Below are positions 10,542 through 20,523 of a stretch of DNA of 30,665 bases, piece by piece. Below the pieces are notes generated by a model. That model was not told where the DNA came from and ran no database searches. It saw only the letters and a program-made list of their open reading frames with translations. Where the stretch lies: positions 1 to 30,665 of the forward strand of contig JASJQH010000097.1 in assembly GCA_040143965.1 (NCBI GenBank), given 5' to 3'. The DNA comes from Basidiobolus ranarum. Its lineage: Eukaryota; Basidiobolomycota; Basidiobolomycetes; Basidiobolales. Made by a program: the position numbers and the translations under genes. The stretch's first letter is position 1; the number at the start of each line of letters is the position of its first letter.

Positions 10542-11463
10542 AATTAGATATTTCGGGGAAAAAAACGCTGAGATCCTGATCCAACTGAAGATCGCATATC
10601 ATTATTTGGTAAAAAAAAACGTACAATTCTGATAATGCAATCAATAATCAATAATTCCCATTTGAAGAGCAATTATATCCTCTACAAAACATGAGGTTCC
10701 TCCAAACTGCTCAGAATACTATACAAGTTAACTTCATTTGAAAGAAAACAATTAGGAGCATCGTATATTGTGTTAATTCTAAGTTGGCCTTTATTCAAAA
10801 CAATCTATACCATCGAGTTTGCCCTTTTTTTAACTGTCCAATTGTGCTCTTACTCCTCAAGAAGGAATCAATGGTGCTGTATTTATTGGGATTTGTGTAG
10901 AGGGTTATAAATTTGAAAAGTACTTTTATAAAGGAAACGGTTACTCTGTTTAACCAACAAGCTTCATATTTACCAGAAAAGATCTTATGTCGTTATTATT
11001 TTTGAGAGGAACGTTACCAAAGTTAAAAATAACTTTCCTCGTTCAACTTGTAATCAAAGTGTCCTTATGAGTTAAGGAAGTAAGATAAAAAGTAGCACTA
11101 CCAAAGTTAATTGTTTAATCAAATAACTCTCCGTAGACAGCAATTATGATAACGTTATGATGAAAGCAATGCATATATATATATTTGAATGTAAGGATCT
11201 GCAAATACATTTATAGTTCTAGTTTACCATCGCACACATGCCATTGTTGATTATTTTTAATATCAGTTTGAATTGGACTATTGAGGTGATTAAGATCTAT
11301 GAGCATTCAACCCATAGTTACTAGAATATCAAGACTCTTCTCATTTATCTAGTAGTTTGTTTCTTTTCATTTTTAGTCAAAAAGTGCATCCGTTGTACAT
11401 ACAGTACTTTCGTCTGTTTCACAACCTGGGTTTTCCCTGAAGTAGTAAACTTATGGAAAGAAC
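10542..11463. promoter_or_regulatory. AT-rich intergenic region upstream of the PALB2-like gene
   Basis: About 920 bases with no gene seen. It contains a short (AT)n run near 11172-11183, a 15-base word (11147-11161) repeated from the eL39 intron, and, just before the coding start, a short upstream ORF (11453-11485). Confidence 0.5.
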
Positions 11464-11485
11464 ATGGCGTCGAACCTCCACGTGA
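11453..11485 (+). promoter_or_regulatory. Upstream ORF overlapping the PALB2-like start codon
   Basis: An ATG 11 bases before the proposed start opens a ten-residue frame (MERTWRRTST) that ends in TGA inside the main coding region, in a different frame. If the mRNA leader includes it, it would lower translation of the main protein. Whether transcription starts upstream of 11453 cannot be seen. Confidence 0.3.
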
Positions 11486-14141
11486 AGCCCATCCCAAAAA
11501 CTAAAGATCAAAATGCTCTAACATGTTACGCTGACGCAATAAATCAGTATTATGCCATCCAAAAGGTACAATCAGAACCTATTTTTTGTATGTCTCCTTG
11601 ATAATGTAACTTAAGAGTTATATTTTGTTTTAAAGGAAAGACCTCTTACACCAGAAGAGACCGTGATTTACAAGCATATTTTGGAGAAACTTCGGTCAAG
11701 AATGACAAATACATTGGAAAAAGTACAGGCCAAGTATTCGACTCGAAAAAGAGAAGAAACACCAGATATATTTTCTTCCAACGATTTAAGAGATTCTCCA
11801 TCAAAGTGTGGATCTTTTTTAGGATCTATACATTCTGAGTTTGGTAGCAATGGGGCCAATTCCACTACAGGGACTGACTTGGAGTCTGTAACTATTTCCA
11901 GGTCAACGACGGACATAAAAATTGAAGATACACCAGAGGATTATATTGGAAGTCTGAACAAGCAGTCGAGTATTATCACAACCGAAGCTGATTCTTGTTA
12001 GTTCAACTATAGTTATATAATATACTTGATTAGATATTTCCTTGAATTTTACTTAACCGACATTCTGTAGCTAACACTAGTCGCCATTCCTCTCTATCTG
12101 GACTTGTGAAACACCAAACGAAAGATATGATGTTGATTACAACCCCATCGTCCGTAGAGCTTCGAGCAAGACAAAACAAAAGATCTTTGGACTTGAAGCA
12201 TGCTCTTATAGCTACTGCCCTAGAGTCCTTGAACAAAACAGAGTGGGAGCGACTGAAAACGCCATTCTCTTTACCGAAACACATTATAGAGGAAGCCAAT
12301 CGATATAGAGAAAAGCAATCGATAAAGAGTAAAGCCTCCAGCAGTTCAAGCCGTCCGAAAGGAGTTAGAAAACGGAAGAGTTTAACCATGAGTAAGAGTG
12401 CTAAGAAAGTTATAAAAGGAACACCTCCAACCAGCTCGATGAAAGAGGAGTCACCTGAGAATAATACATTTGTTCAATGTTATTCCAAGGCAAAAACGAA
12501 TCAAGTATCCGTCGTTGGTACGTTCTTTCTTTATGCCGAATTCTTGAGGTTGTTTTTGATATATTATGCTTCACTGTAGTTACACCGAGAAAAAGAAATG
12601 CTGAAGAATATCAAATGCCAATTGATAATTCTACCAACGAAGCCATTGATTCTCCAAGTCAATCAAATGATCTACCAGGTTCCAGTTCTTTTGCAGAGTC
12701 GATGTTGATGAGCCCCTTGAAGCAAGGCTCAGCTAGCTTCCAATGTATTTCACAGGGGTTGGATGTAAAGCAGATCGTTATATCGACCCAGAGATTTTTG
12801 ATAGCTGTTGACACAACCGATAAAATATGTGTTTGGAAATTCGCTAGTAATAAAAGCAACAAGTATGGCTATTTGTGGGACGAAGTATTTACTTACTCTT
12901 TTCCAAATTATCGAACTGTAAGTTAGGCTCATCTATTCCTACCTTTGACTATATTAGATCCTTATTTTCCGAGCTCATGTAGGTGTTGCGCACCCTTCTT
13001 TTCACGCGAAATGACGGGTTTTTAATTGTAACTGAGATAGTCAGCACACTTGGCCTAAACGAAGTTGATAACTATTTCCTGAGAATAACAACCATCAATC
13101 TTGATCTTGAAACCCATACTGCTGTTAACCTCCCAATCAGCCCAAGTTCATTAGCCAACATTCTGGATTTGAAGGAGCTTCCTGTTGCCATTCCAAATCA
13201 CGAGAGCAAGCTGATTATTCCATCTGGAATGTTTGGAGAGTTGATAGTCTACTATTTCGAAGAAGACTGGAGGTTTGTGCATTATGGGCTGCATACAGCA
13301 TGTTGAGCAAGCATTTAATTTTTTGCATGTTTAGTACTCTAATCTCTGATATCCCACTTCCAAAATCTGAGATTGCTACATCCCCCATTGTTTCCCTGAA
13401 GCTAGTTGAGAACGAACCATCCCTGGCCATTGGCACATCGATAAACTCGGTGACTCTATGGTAACATAATGTTTGAAGAATACTGGTGTAATTGTCAGTG
13501 TTAAAAGTTCATCTACAATAGGAATATCGACAAATGCACTCTTTTATACTCCGCTCCATTTCCCGATGATATAGATTTTCAGAGCATTCCCAAATGTATT
13601 TCTGCGGTATCTCCCATAAAATACGTACGAATGAAAGCGATGGCACGTACCATACATGAGCCCATTGTGATCATATTGGTAGCAGATATGTGCTATGAGG
13701 AGGACTCGGCTGATGGTACTCGTGTAGAATCTTGTCAACAGTACTTACTTTATCGCTCGCAATTGAGTCATCTCGCCTCACTTGAAAATTTCAGGTAGAA
13801 ATTAGATTTCATTTGTAGTCCAGTGGATTGCAACTAATACTAACTCACCGAATCTTGATAGTTCCATCACTTCCCTTTCAACATCGCAGAAATGTGTAGT
13901 CGGCTGTGTCAATGATACCGATGTTGTATTATGGAACAAAAGCAACGGTCGAATCATATCTACGCTACAACTCGTCCAGCAGCATCGAGGTAACCCAAGC
14001 AATGCCAAATCCAACATTAACCAACTAACCTGTATTTCATTGATAGTTAACCGAAGAGTTTACTGTATTTCCATTCATCACCAAGACATGTACATAATTT
14101 GTGGAGATACAGAAGGATGTCTCCATATTTACTGGCTCTAG
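11464..14141 (+). CDS. PALB2: PALB2-like protein: N-terminal coil, ChAM-like motif, C-terminal WD40 propeller
   Basis: Nine exons (11464-11565, 11636-11996, 12071-12517, 12580-12917, 12983-13272, 13335-13460, 13522-13794, 13862-13989, 14047-14141) encode 719 residues. Residues 37-74, PLTPEETVIYKHILEKLRSR then MTNTLEKVQAKYSTRKRE, align without gaps with the start of human PALB2 (PLSCEEKEKLKEKL... TLARLQ). Residues 183-208, with LRARQ, KRSLDLKHALIATALESL, resemble the PALB2 chromatin-association motif (VRTTRS, RKVAVEAVIQSHL). A basic NLS-like patch is at 251-270. From about 355 to the end is a WD40-like propeller with ICVWKF, LWDEVFTYSFP, SVTLWNIDKCTLLYS, DVVLWNKSNGRIIS and a final GDTEGCLHIYWL, ending at the C-terminus as PALB2 does. 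PALB2 links BRCA1 to BRCA2 in recombinational repair in animal nuclei. The coil and propeller are seen; orthology and role are inferred. An unrelated nuclear WD40 protein remains possible. Confidence 0.68.
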
Positions 14142-14718
14142 AGAAGCTAAAACTCCAACCTCACCTTGTAACTTAATTTTCTACTCATCCACGTATATTC
14201 ATCGAAGTTCATTTATATTTTACGAATTTCCTTCAATGTATTTTTAGACACCAGTTTCTCTAGCTAAAAAAAATTACGAAATAAAAATATTTCACGTATA
14301 TATTCATTCAATATTTTCCTATGCACCCTTCACTCTCACCCTATCCTAGTGAACTGAATACTATTAATCACCATATAAAATATATCCTTGAATAGTGAAT
14401 GTCAAAAGTTTGTTCCTTACCTTACGGTTATTTCATAATCCAATGAATTTCTACGATATTCCGAACATACTTCTAGTTGAACATGAAATCTAATTTTGTT
14501 CAGGTATTTTATACACACTTTCGATATTCTTTATTATCTCTCGACTGGTAGTGAGTTGTGTATAAATATATGCATACTAGAAAATTAAAAACGATTATTT
14601 ATTTCCCTATTTCCGGCTGCATTACTCTCTTCTCAATACATGCCTATATTATTTGTGTGTAGATCGTTTAAAAGAATATTTCAAATATTTGAGTATAGTC
14701 AATCTCACCTTAACCCAT
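14142..14718. other. Intergenic region between convergent PALB2-like and hypothetical genes
   Basis: About 575 bases, very AT-rich, holding both 3' untranslated regions. Several AATAAA-like stretches occur (for example near 14279-14285). No coding signal was seen. Confidence 0.55.
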
Positions 14719-15773
14719 TTAAATTGTTTCTGATTCCAACTCTAAAACAATTTCATCAAATCCGTTGATCTCTGTATTATGATTAGGAACTTCAGGATTT
14801 GTATCACCACTTATTGCATAAGAGTCGATTGCTGCTTCGAATTCGGAATCCATCTCGAATTCCCAAAAAGTTGGCGAATTTTTGGAATTTTTGAAGTTTT
14901 GTATTTGACGACTAAAGATATCAAGTTCTTGAACCTTACAAGATTCCAATTTCGATTAGAAATCACTGAATTTCTTAAAATATTGAAATCATTTGGTTAC
15001 ATCTGGCGCAAAATATTCATGAACGTTATTTGATTTATCGTTCTCTTGTTGATATCCAAACGGACTGAAATCCCCTTCATTAAATGAATCGGAAAATGGG
15101 CTAGAATTTTGGTGTTTTCGAATAAAAAGACCAGTTTCATTTTCATGGATATTTCTGGATGACTTGGGTGAGAGGGATTGAGGTTTATCATTTAATCCAT
15201 ACACACTATGAATTCGATTATATGGTTGACGTCGGTTGAACTTTGATGTATGATTTATCTTGTTTGTTAATTCGATATCATTGAAAATCCCATTTGGTGA
15301 CATACTACGGTGATATGTAGAACCTGTTAATTCTTCAATCTCATGCTAATGAATTTAGAATCTTCATTCATTTAACTTTTCACCATCTTTCTCCTTTAAT
15401 TCCAATATATATAAAAAAGATTACCTGCATTTGAGCATATTTTTGATTTAATAAAGTGGATTTTCGGTTGGAACGAGTGAGTGATTTATCTTTCGATAAG
15501 ATGGATTTTGGTGTTTGTGGATGTACTGTTGAGTAGATTTAATATGATAATGAATTCTATTGTATATCAAGTACACTTTACCAAGAGAGAATTCTGATGC
15601 TCCTTTGTTCACAACTGTATCAGATATCCTACAGGTATTTCGAAAATTGTTCAGTACACATATGGCATTTAGTGTTCCATAGGAAACACATACTTGGCAA
15701 ATGGAATTTGCTTGAGTTCATTCTTGATATAAGAGTTCTCCGAATCACTGGAGCTTTCAGTTTCGGTACTCAT
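14719..15773 (-). CDS. Unrecognised Ser/Asn-rich protein
   Basis: Five exons (+ coordinates 14719-14934, 15001-15345, 15425-15525, 15582-15628, 15694-15773) join in phase to 262 residues. I do not recognise the family. The N-terminus is acidic and serine-rich (MSTETESSSDSENSYIKNEL), then KQIPFAK. The middle has a basic stretch (SILSKDKSLTRSNRKSTLL) and a short helical piece (NQKYAQMQHEIEEL). The rest is low-complexity, Ser/Asn/His-rich and probably disordered. The C-terminus is acidic (NGFDEIVLELESETI). No membrane segment or signal peptide is seen. Splicing supports the strand, but the last intron (14935-15000) uses a weak GTAACC donor; without it the protein would stop a few codons later (DVTK), at 197 residues. 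It lies head-to-tail downstream of LAMTOR1. Confidence 0.6.
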
Positions 15774-16265
15774 GTTAGTCTGGGGAGAGATATGAATCAA
15801 CGAAGCAGAAGGGAAATGGTTTATTTATGTCTAACTTCTAGCATACATAGAGATCAAATATGGTATTTAAATGCCAATGTACCATATTACCTGGCAGATT
15901 GAATCGATCAATGTCTATATGCCATAGAGAGCAGATGATCTTTATGATGTCAGATAAACATACGAAGGGAATTGAAATACTTAGCTACTCATCATCAATG
16001 AAATATGTATTGTATATATTAATAGTTGGGGTACAAAATTAGCACAGGTGAGGTCACTGTCAATGCCCTTACCTACAAATATACTTCACACCATTAAATA
16101 GGATCAAAATTAAGGCTTTTAGGGAAAGAAACAGCGAAAATATTTGCGCAGCAAAAGTTGAAAATAAAAATAGGTCAAACTGCATTGACATGGTTAGGGT
16201 TGAGTAAACATGGTGTAATGATAATCAATTGATGATGGAGAATGAGTGAGCGTGTATGGTTTTTG
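15774..16265. promoter_or_regulatory. Intergenic region upstream of the hypothetical gene, downstream of LAMTOR1
   Basis: About 490 bases. It should contain the LAMTOR1 3' end and the promoter of the Ser/Asn-rich gene (both on the minus strand). It carries a telobox-like TTAGGGTT at 16194-16201. Plus-strand open frames crossing here (15597-16042) overlap exons of the minus-strand gene and look like chance. Confidence 0.5.
16194..16201. promoter_or_regulatory. Telobox-like motif TTAGGGTT
   Basis: TTAGGGTT about 420 bases upstream of the Ser/Asn-rich gene start, in the same class as the motifs at 8115, 17889, 21985 and 29758. Role is inference. Confidence 0.3.
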
Positions 16266-17030
16266 CTAGTCGTTATTGACTGGAGTAGCGAAAGTAAGAG
16301 GAACTATGAATTCTCCGATATATTCAATCTGCATTTGATCTAACGCTTGTTGGATTTCAGTTAAACTCTTTGCTGTCTGTGATTGAGAAGACCATATTAG
16401 TTAAAATGAGCTTGAGAAAATGTTTGAATGGAAATAATATATACCAGGGTCAAATCATCTTTAGTCACACGGCTTTTACTTAATATATCTTTGGGCGATT
16501 TTGGAACTTCAGTAGGAGGAATGTCAAAAATATTCATCACTTTAGGAGGAAGGGTTTGGCAACTCTCCATTAGTGTTCTAGTATAGAATTTTTAAGTAAA
16601 GTTAAATAGTACAGAAGTATCATTAAATACCCACTTGTATGTATTAGATCTTTCTACAGTGTCCTGATGTTTCATGCGCTCCACTTGAGTACGTGAAATG
16701 TCGATTAAATTTCTATTTGAAAGAAAATATTAACATCAGCCATAGGCACATATATTCGCTATATAACTAACTCTGCTGTTTTTTGAACAATTCTTTTCAA
16801 AGATTCTTCTAATCTTGCTTGATTCATAGCCTCGTATTCTTTGTAGCTCATTCTTTTATCGATTCCATCTGGTGAAGCAGGTTGAGCACCATTCAGCAGA
16901 CGAGTTCTCTCATTATTCTAAATATTAGTAATAATAATTGTAAATTAATAATTCCTCCATGAATGGAAAGGATGAAAGCAAAAACGCATACAATCTGAGG
17001 ATCTTCCTGTTTACTAGAGCAACAACCCAT
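16266..17030 (-). CDS. LAMTOR1: LAMTOR1 (Ragulator/EGO complex membrane anchor)
   Basis: Lipid-anchored scaffold of the Ragulator complex (animal p18; role of Meh1/Ego1 in yeast), which holds Rag GTPases on the lysosome or vacuole for amino-acid signalling to TORC1. Five exons (+ coordinates 16266-16376, 16445-16577, 16635-16712, 16772-16917, 16992-17030) give 168 residues, close to human LAMTOR1 (161). It starts MGCCSSK, a combined N-myristoylation (Gly2) and palmitoylation (Cys3, Cys4) signal, as in human MGCCYSS. Then NNERTRLLNGAQPASPD parallels the EERKLLLD and LNGAEP region, and IVQKTAENLIDIS parallels ILAKTASNIIDVS. The family's helical C-terminal half follows (SLTEIQQALDQMQIEYIGEF). 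No other Ragulator gene is in the window. Confidence 0.88.
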
Positions 17031-17293
17031 GATTTTTGTAGTTCAAATTATTGATGAAATGATAGTAATATTGGTAGAGAAGTGAAGTTATTCTATAATA
17101 ACGGAAAAGAGCGAAATAATTAAGAAACAAAGGTTAAATATTTCACTTTAAGGAATCAAACAATGGATATACTCACTGTATCTCAAGAGTACGGAAAATT
17201 TCGCATACAATTTTATGCACCAGTGAGTAAGTGTTAAGCCAAGCTTACTCTGAGGAAAATGATTGAGTAAAATAAATGAACTCCCAGAAATAG

Positions 17294-17656
17294 ATGATTT
17301 TAAAATATCCCAATGGAAATAAAAATTGCCACATTACTAGCAACCAACTTTTGAACGTTTCAAGGGTTTCAGATTTTCTTCACTATGGTTTGAGAATAAT
17401 TATCCAGGAATTCATGCTAGATCAAGTTAAGCCGCTACAAAAACTAAGCAAGATTTCTCAGCTGGGACATAAAGTTGCATTGTTAGCACGAGCTCCCCTA
17501 CAGTCTACAGGAATGGAAAGAATCCGACACAAAAAGGATATAGAATTGGGATCTCTCGGGTCAGAGAAGTCAAACAAGCACAGACAGGTAATCAATTCAG
17601 TATATATTGTATACAATACACAAAGCGAACTCTTGTCTCTACCCGTGGTCTGTTAG
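17294..17656 (+). CDS. Low-confidence hypothetical ORF
   Basis: A 120-codon frame (internal ATG at 17414) with mixed, moderately protein-like composition, for example QLGHKVALLARAPLQSTGME and a basic end, EKSNKHRQ. A GTAATC donor-like site follows codon 98 (at 17588), and a TTGTTGCAG acceptor near 17982 would add about 19 codons, but a 390-nt intron would be unusual beside the 50-70 nt introns typical here. I recognise no family or motif. It could be a small gene or chance. Confidence 0.18.
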   Translation: MILKYPNGNKNCHITSNQLLNVSRVSDFLHYGLRIIIQEFMLDQVKPLQKLSKISQLGHKVALLARAPLQSTGMERIRHKKDIELGSLGSEKSNKHRQVINSVYIVYNTQSELLSLPVVC

Positions 17657-17888
17657 AGGCAGTGAGTATAGCGTATTTGTCGATTATTACTTATTAATAA
17701 AGGATGTAGATAATCGAACAAGCTAGTCACGACTTGTAAGGTCAAGATAGCGAAGTACTTGATCTCGTAATATCGGATGAGCGGATGGACTGGCGAAAAA
17801 TACTGGATTTTTAAAAAGAGCGACGCAGTGGCAATATGAATCCCCAAAAAATGGAGTTCACTATGAAAGAAAAATCCTGGTTACAATT

Positions 17889-17904
17889 TAGGGTTAGGGT
17901 TAGG
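17889..17904. promoter_or_regulatory. Tandem telobox-like run (TTAGGG)n
   Basis: TTAGGGTTAGGGTTAG, about two and a half telomere-type repeats, in the gap between LAMTOR1 and the desaturase, about 600 bases before the desaturase ATG. It may be a binding site for a TTAGGG factor or a scar of telomeric DNA. Confidence 0.5.
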
Positions 17905-18424
17905 ACTGTATTTTGGATTATTAGCTCACTCATTCAATAAATGATCAGTCTTAGCATTAAATTGAACCAATTATTGTTGCAGAAACACATACCCCACTCA
18001 CGAGGCTTCTCCTCCAGCAAATGGGAGCAACAGGTTTACTTCAGGTGATAATAGGTAACCACTGGCAATCATTAAGCCCAGATTCGCTTATCGTACTAGT
18101 TGAAAAGTAGTGAGCAAGAGGGGTTTCTTGGAAATAACCTGTATGATTCGAATATGCTTTCATCACATTAAGGGCTAAATGACGAGTTCAAGGGTGTATC
18201 GTCAATACAAAGGGATAATATGAATCAATGGTGTAACAGTGCCAAAGTCAAAAATAGAACTAGCAACTTGGTTTCCTACAAAATGAATGGAAACTAGTCG
18301 GGGAAAGTAGCAGAATACATCCAATCAATCCTGGTAATATATGATTATGGTGGATAGAATATAAATAAAATAAACTTTGGGGTAACAAGCTTTTTATAGA
18401 GGGTTAGATGAACAATGTGTCCAC

Positions 18425-18430
18425 TATAAA
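18425..18430 (+). promoter_or_regulatory. Candidate TATA box of the delta-9 desaturase
   Basis: TATAAA lies 71 bases before the desaturase start codon, within ACTATAAATACTG. The position fits a TATA element of a strongly expressed gene; no transcript start can be seen. Confidence 0.45.
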
Positions 18431-18500
18431 TACTGCCATATCGCATATCTAGACCATACCAACTTGCGGTCTTTTGTTCCTTCTCAACGGTATCATCGAA

Positions 18501-19721
18501 ATGGGCGCTAATGTCAAATCGAAGTTCCCCACTGACTCGACTGTCGCGTGGAAGGACCTTCCATTGACCAAAAGGATTAACTGGATTCATACTGTTCTTC
18601 TTGTCTCTACCCCACTTATCTCCCTTTATGGTCTTTGGACAACTCCCATTCAAAAGGCAACATTGATCTGGTCCATCGTTTACTACTTTGTAACCGGCTT
18701 AGGAATTACTGGAGGATACCATCGTCTTTGGGCTCACAAGTCGTACTCTGCTACTCTCCCATTACAAATATTCCTAGCTCTGGCCGGTGGTGGTGCCGTT
18801 CAAGGCTCCATTAAATGGTGGAGTCGTGGGCATAGAGCTCATCACAGACATACTGATACAGACAAAGACCCTTACAGCGCTCAAAAAGGTCTTATTTACT
18901 CGCATATTGGCTGGTTAATAATGAAGCCCGAACCTGGTGCTATTGGTTATGCCGATACCTCAGATCTCAATATCGACCCTGTTATCAAAACTCAACATAA
19001 GTATTATCCATACGTTGCTTTGTTCATGGGCTTCATCTTCCCCACATTAGTAGCCGGTTTTGGCTGGGGTGACTGGAGAGGTGGATATTTCTTTGCTGCA
19101 GTTGCTCGTCTGGTCTTCGTTCACCATGCTACCTTCTGTGTAAACAGTCTTGCTCACTACCTTGGTGAGCACAGCTTCGATGACAAACACACTCCTCGGG
19201 ATCATTTCATTACTGCCTTCGTAACTCTAGGAGAAGGTTATCATAACTTTCATCATGAATTTCCTCAAGATTATCGCAATGCCATTCGATTCTACCAGTA
19301 TGATCCTACCAAATGGTTTATTCGTACCTGTTCATTGTTTGGTCTGTCTTACAACTTGAAATGTTTCCCCAAGAATGAAATCACCAAGGGGCAAGTACAG
19401 ATGCAAGAGAAAAAAATTGAAGCCGTCAAGAAAACTTTAAATTGGGGGAAATCCTTAGATTCGTTACCGGTGTACACCATGGAAGAGGTAGAGAAGATAT
19501 GCCGTCAAGAAAATCGACAATGGATTGTCATCAACAACATTGTTCATGATGTCACTGACTTTGTTGACGACCATCCAGGTGGTAAAGCTTTGATTAAATC
19601 TGGCATTGGTAAAGATGCAACTGAAGCCTTTACTGGTGGTGTTTATGATCATAGTAATGGGGCCAAGAATTTAATTACAACCATGCGTATTGGCACCATT
19701 GAGCCGGCCAAACAAGGTTAA
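18501..19721 (+). CDS. OLE1: Delta-9 acyl-CoA desaturase with C-terminal cytochrome b5
   Basis: ER membrane di-iron enzyme that introduces the 9,10 double bond into palmitoyl- and stearoyl-CoA. One exon, 406 residues from the ATG at 18501. The three histidine boxes are complete: HRLWAH (74-79), HRAHH (111-115) and HNFHH (248-252). Hydrophobic segments flank the boxes. The C-terminal third is a fused cytochrome b5 domain with heme ligands H358 (HPGG) and H384 (YDHSNG), the electron donor arrangement typical of fungal Ole1. It is shorter than yeast Ole1 (510 residues), mainly through a short N-terminal tail. No intron is present. The gene has a TATAAA 71 bases upstream of the ATG. Confidence 0.96.
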   Translation: MGANVKSKFPTDSTVAWKDLPLTKRINWIHTVLLVSTPLISLYGLWTTPIQKATLIWSIVYYFVTGLGITGGYHRLWAHKSYSATLPLQIFLALAGGGAVQGSIKWWSRGHRAHHRHTDTDKDPYSAQKGLIYSHIGWLIMKPEPGAIGYADTSDLNIDPVIKTQHKYYPYVALFMGFIFPTLVAGFGWGDWRGGYFFAAVARLVFVHHATFCVNSLAHYLGEHSFDDKHTPRDHFITAFVTLGEGYHNFHHEFPQDYRNAIRFYQYDPTKWFIRTCSLFGLSYNLKCFPKNEITKGQVQMQEKKIEAVKKTLNWGKSLDSLPVYTMEEVEKICRQENRQWIVINNIVHDVTDFVDDHPGGKALIKSGIGKDATEAFTGGVYDHSNGAKNLITTMRIGTIEPAKQG

Positions 19722-20523
19722 TCTAATACCATTGATCCCTCATGTACACTTATTCTTTTTCGCGTCTTTGTAATTTATTTTACCTACAAATAAACATGCT
19801 TAACTTGTTACTTAACTTAACCTTCTGCGCACTTCTTTTTACTTTGCTAATTACTAATGGATGCTTGGATTGGTATCTCGGATACCAGATACCGAGGCCG
19901 ATTTTATACAAATCAAGTCAAGTATCCATAGCAATATTACCACCGATCGATATGGAGGAATTACTTACCAATAGTTTACTTGGATCAGAAAAGTGCAGAT
20001 ATTCAATCCACTTGGGCGAAATAGACTTTTTGCACCATATATGACGAATCCTATGCTGATTATAGAATTAGTCCTCATTATGGCAGTTTAATTCAGTGAT
20101 TAAGTTCTATAAAGAATGTGATTAGAAAGCAACCAGTTTAAAAGCATCTAATTGATCATCTAATTGAGCATATAATCTACTGGATTCGATTGGGAAACTT
20201 CTAGAATATTAAGAGAAATGTAGGTGCCAATGGTATCAGTAGCGCTAATCCCAGATCACTGATTGTTTGAAATTCAGCCAACACAACCCTGCTCATATAA
20301 ACAAATGCCACATGTAAGCAAGAATGGAATCTTCAAGAATGGAATTTAAATACGACGCTCGCCCAATCCACTTAGCCGGGGTATAGCAATAATCCTTAGT
20401 CCATTCTATTCCAAATTTGGTGGCAAACATAAGATTAGATCAATATATAAGCACGGAGTACATAGGCAATTATATATATAGTATTCCATCCCGATATTCC
20501 ATATGGAGAGCAATGGTAGGTAA

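Larger units (their letters stand above)
17031..18500. promoter_or_regulatory. Divergent intergenic region, LAMTOR1 / delta-9 desaturase
   Basis: About 1.47 kb, the longest gap in the window. It holds both promoters, a triple telobox-like run at 17889-17904, a TATAAA at 18425-18430, and a low-confidence open frame at 17294-17656. Nothing else was recognised. Confidence 0.5.

Noticed and set aside
14719-15773. Ser/Asn-rich gene as the rRNA-processing factor Rrp36
   Set aside because: The segment NELKQIPFAK recalls the Rrp36 start, but the core block with a basic RDPRF-type region does not follow.
15597-16042. Plus-strand frames across the 5' part of the Ser/Asn-rich gene
   Set aside because: They overlap in-phase minus-strand exons and lack recognisable domains.
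8514-19721. A lipid-modification gene cluster (2-hydroxylase and desaturase)
   Set aside because: The two genes are 9 kb apart with unrelated genes between them; nothing indicates co-regulation beyond the shared cytochrome b5 fusion known for each family.
19742-20044. A 100-codon frame just after the desaturase stop, with a hydrophobic stretch
   Set aside because: Leucine-rich translation of AT-rich 3' sequence, no family features, and too close to the desaturase to have its own promoter.
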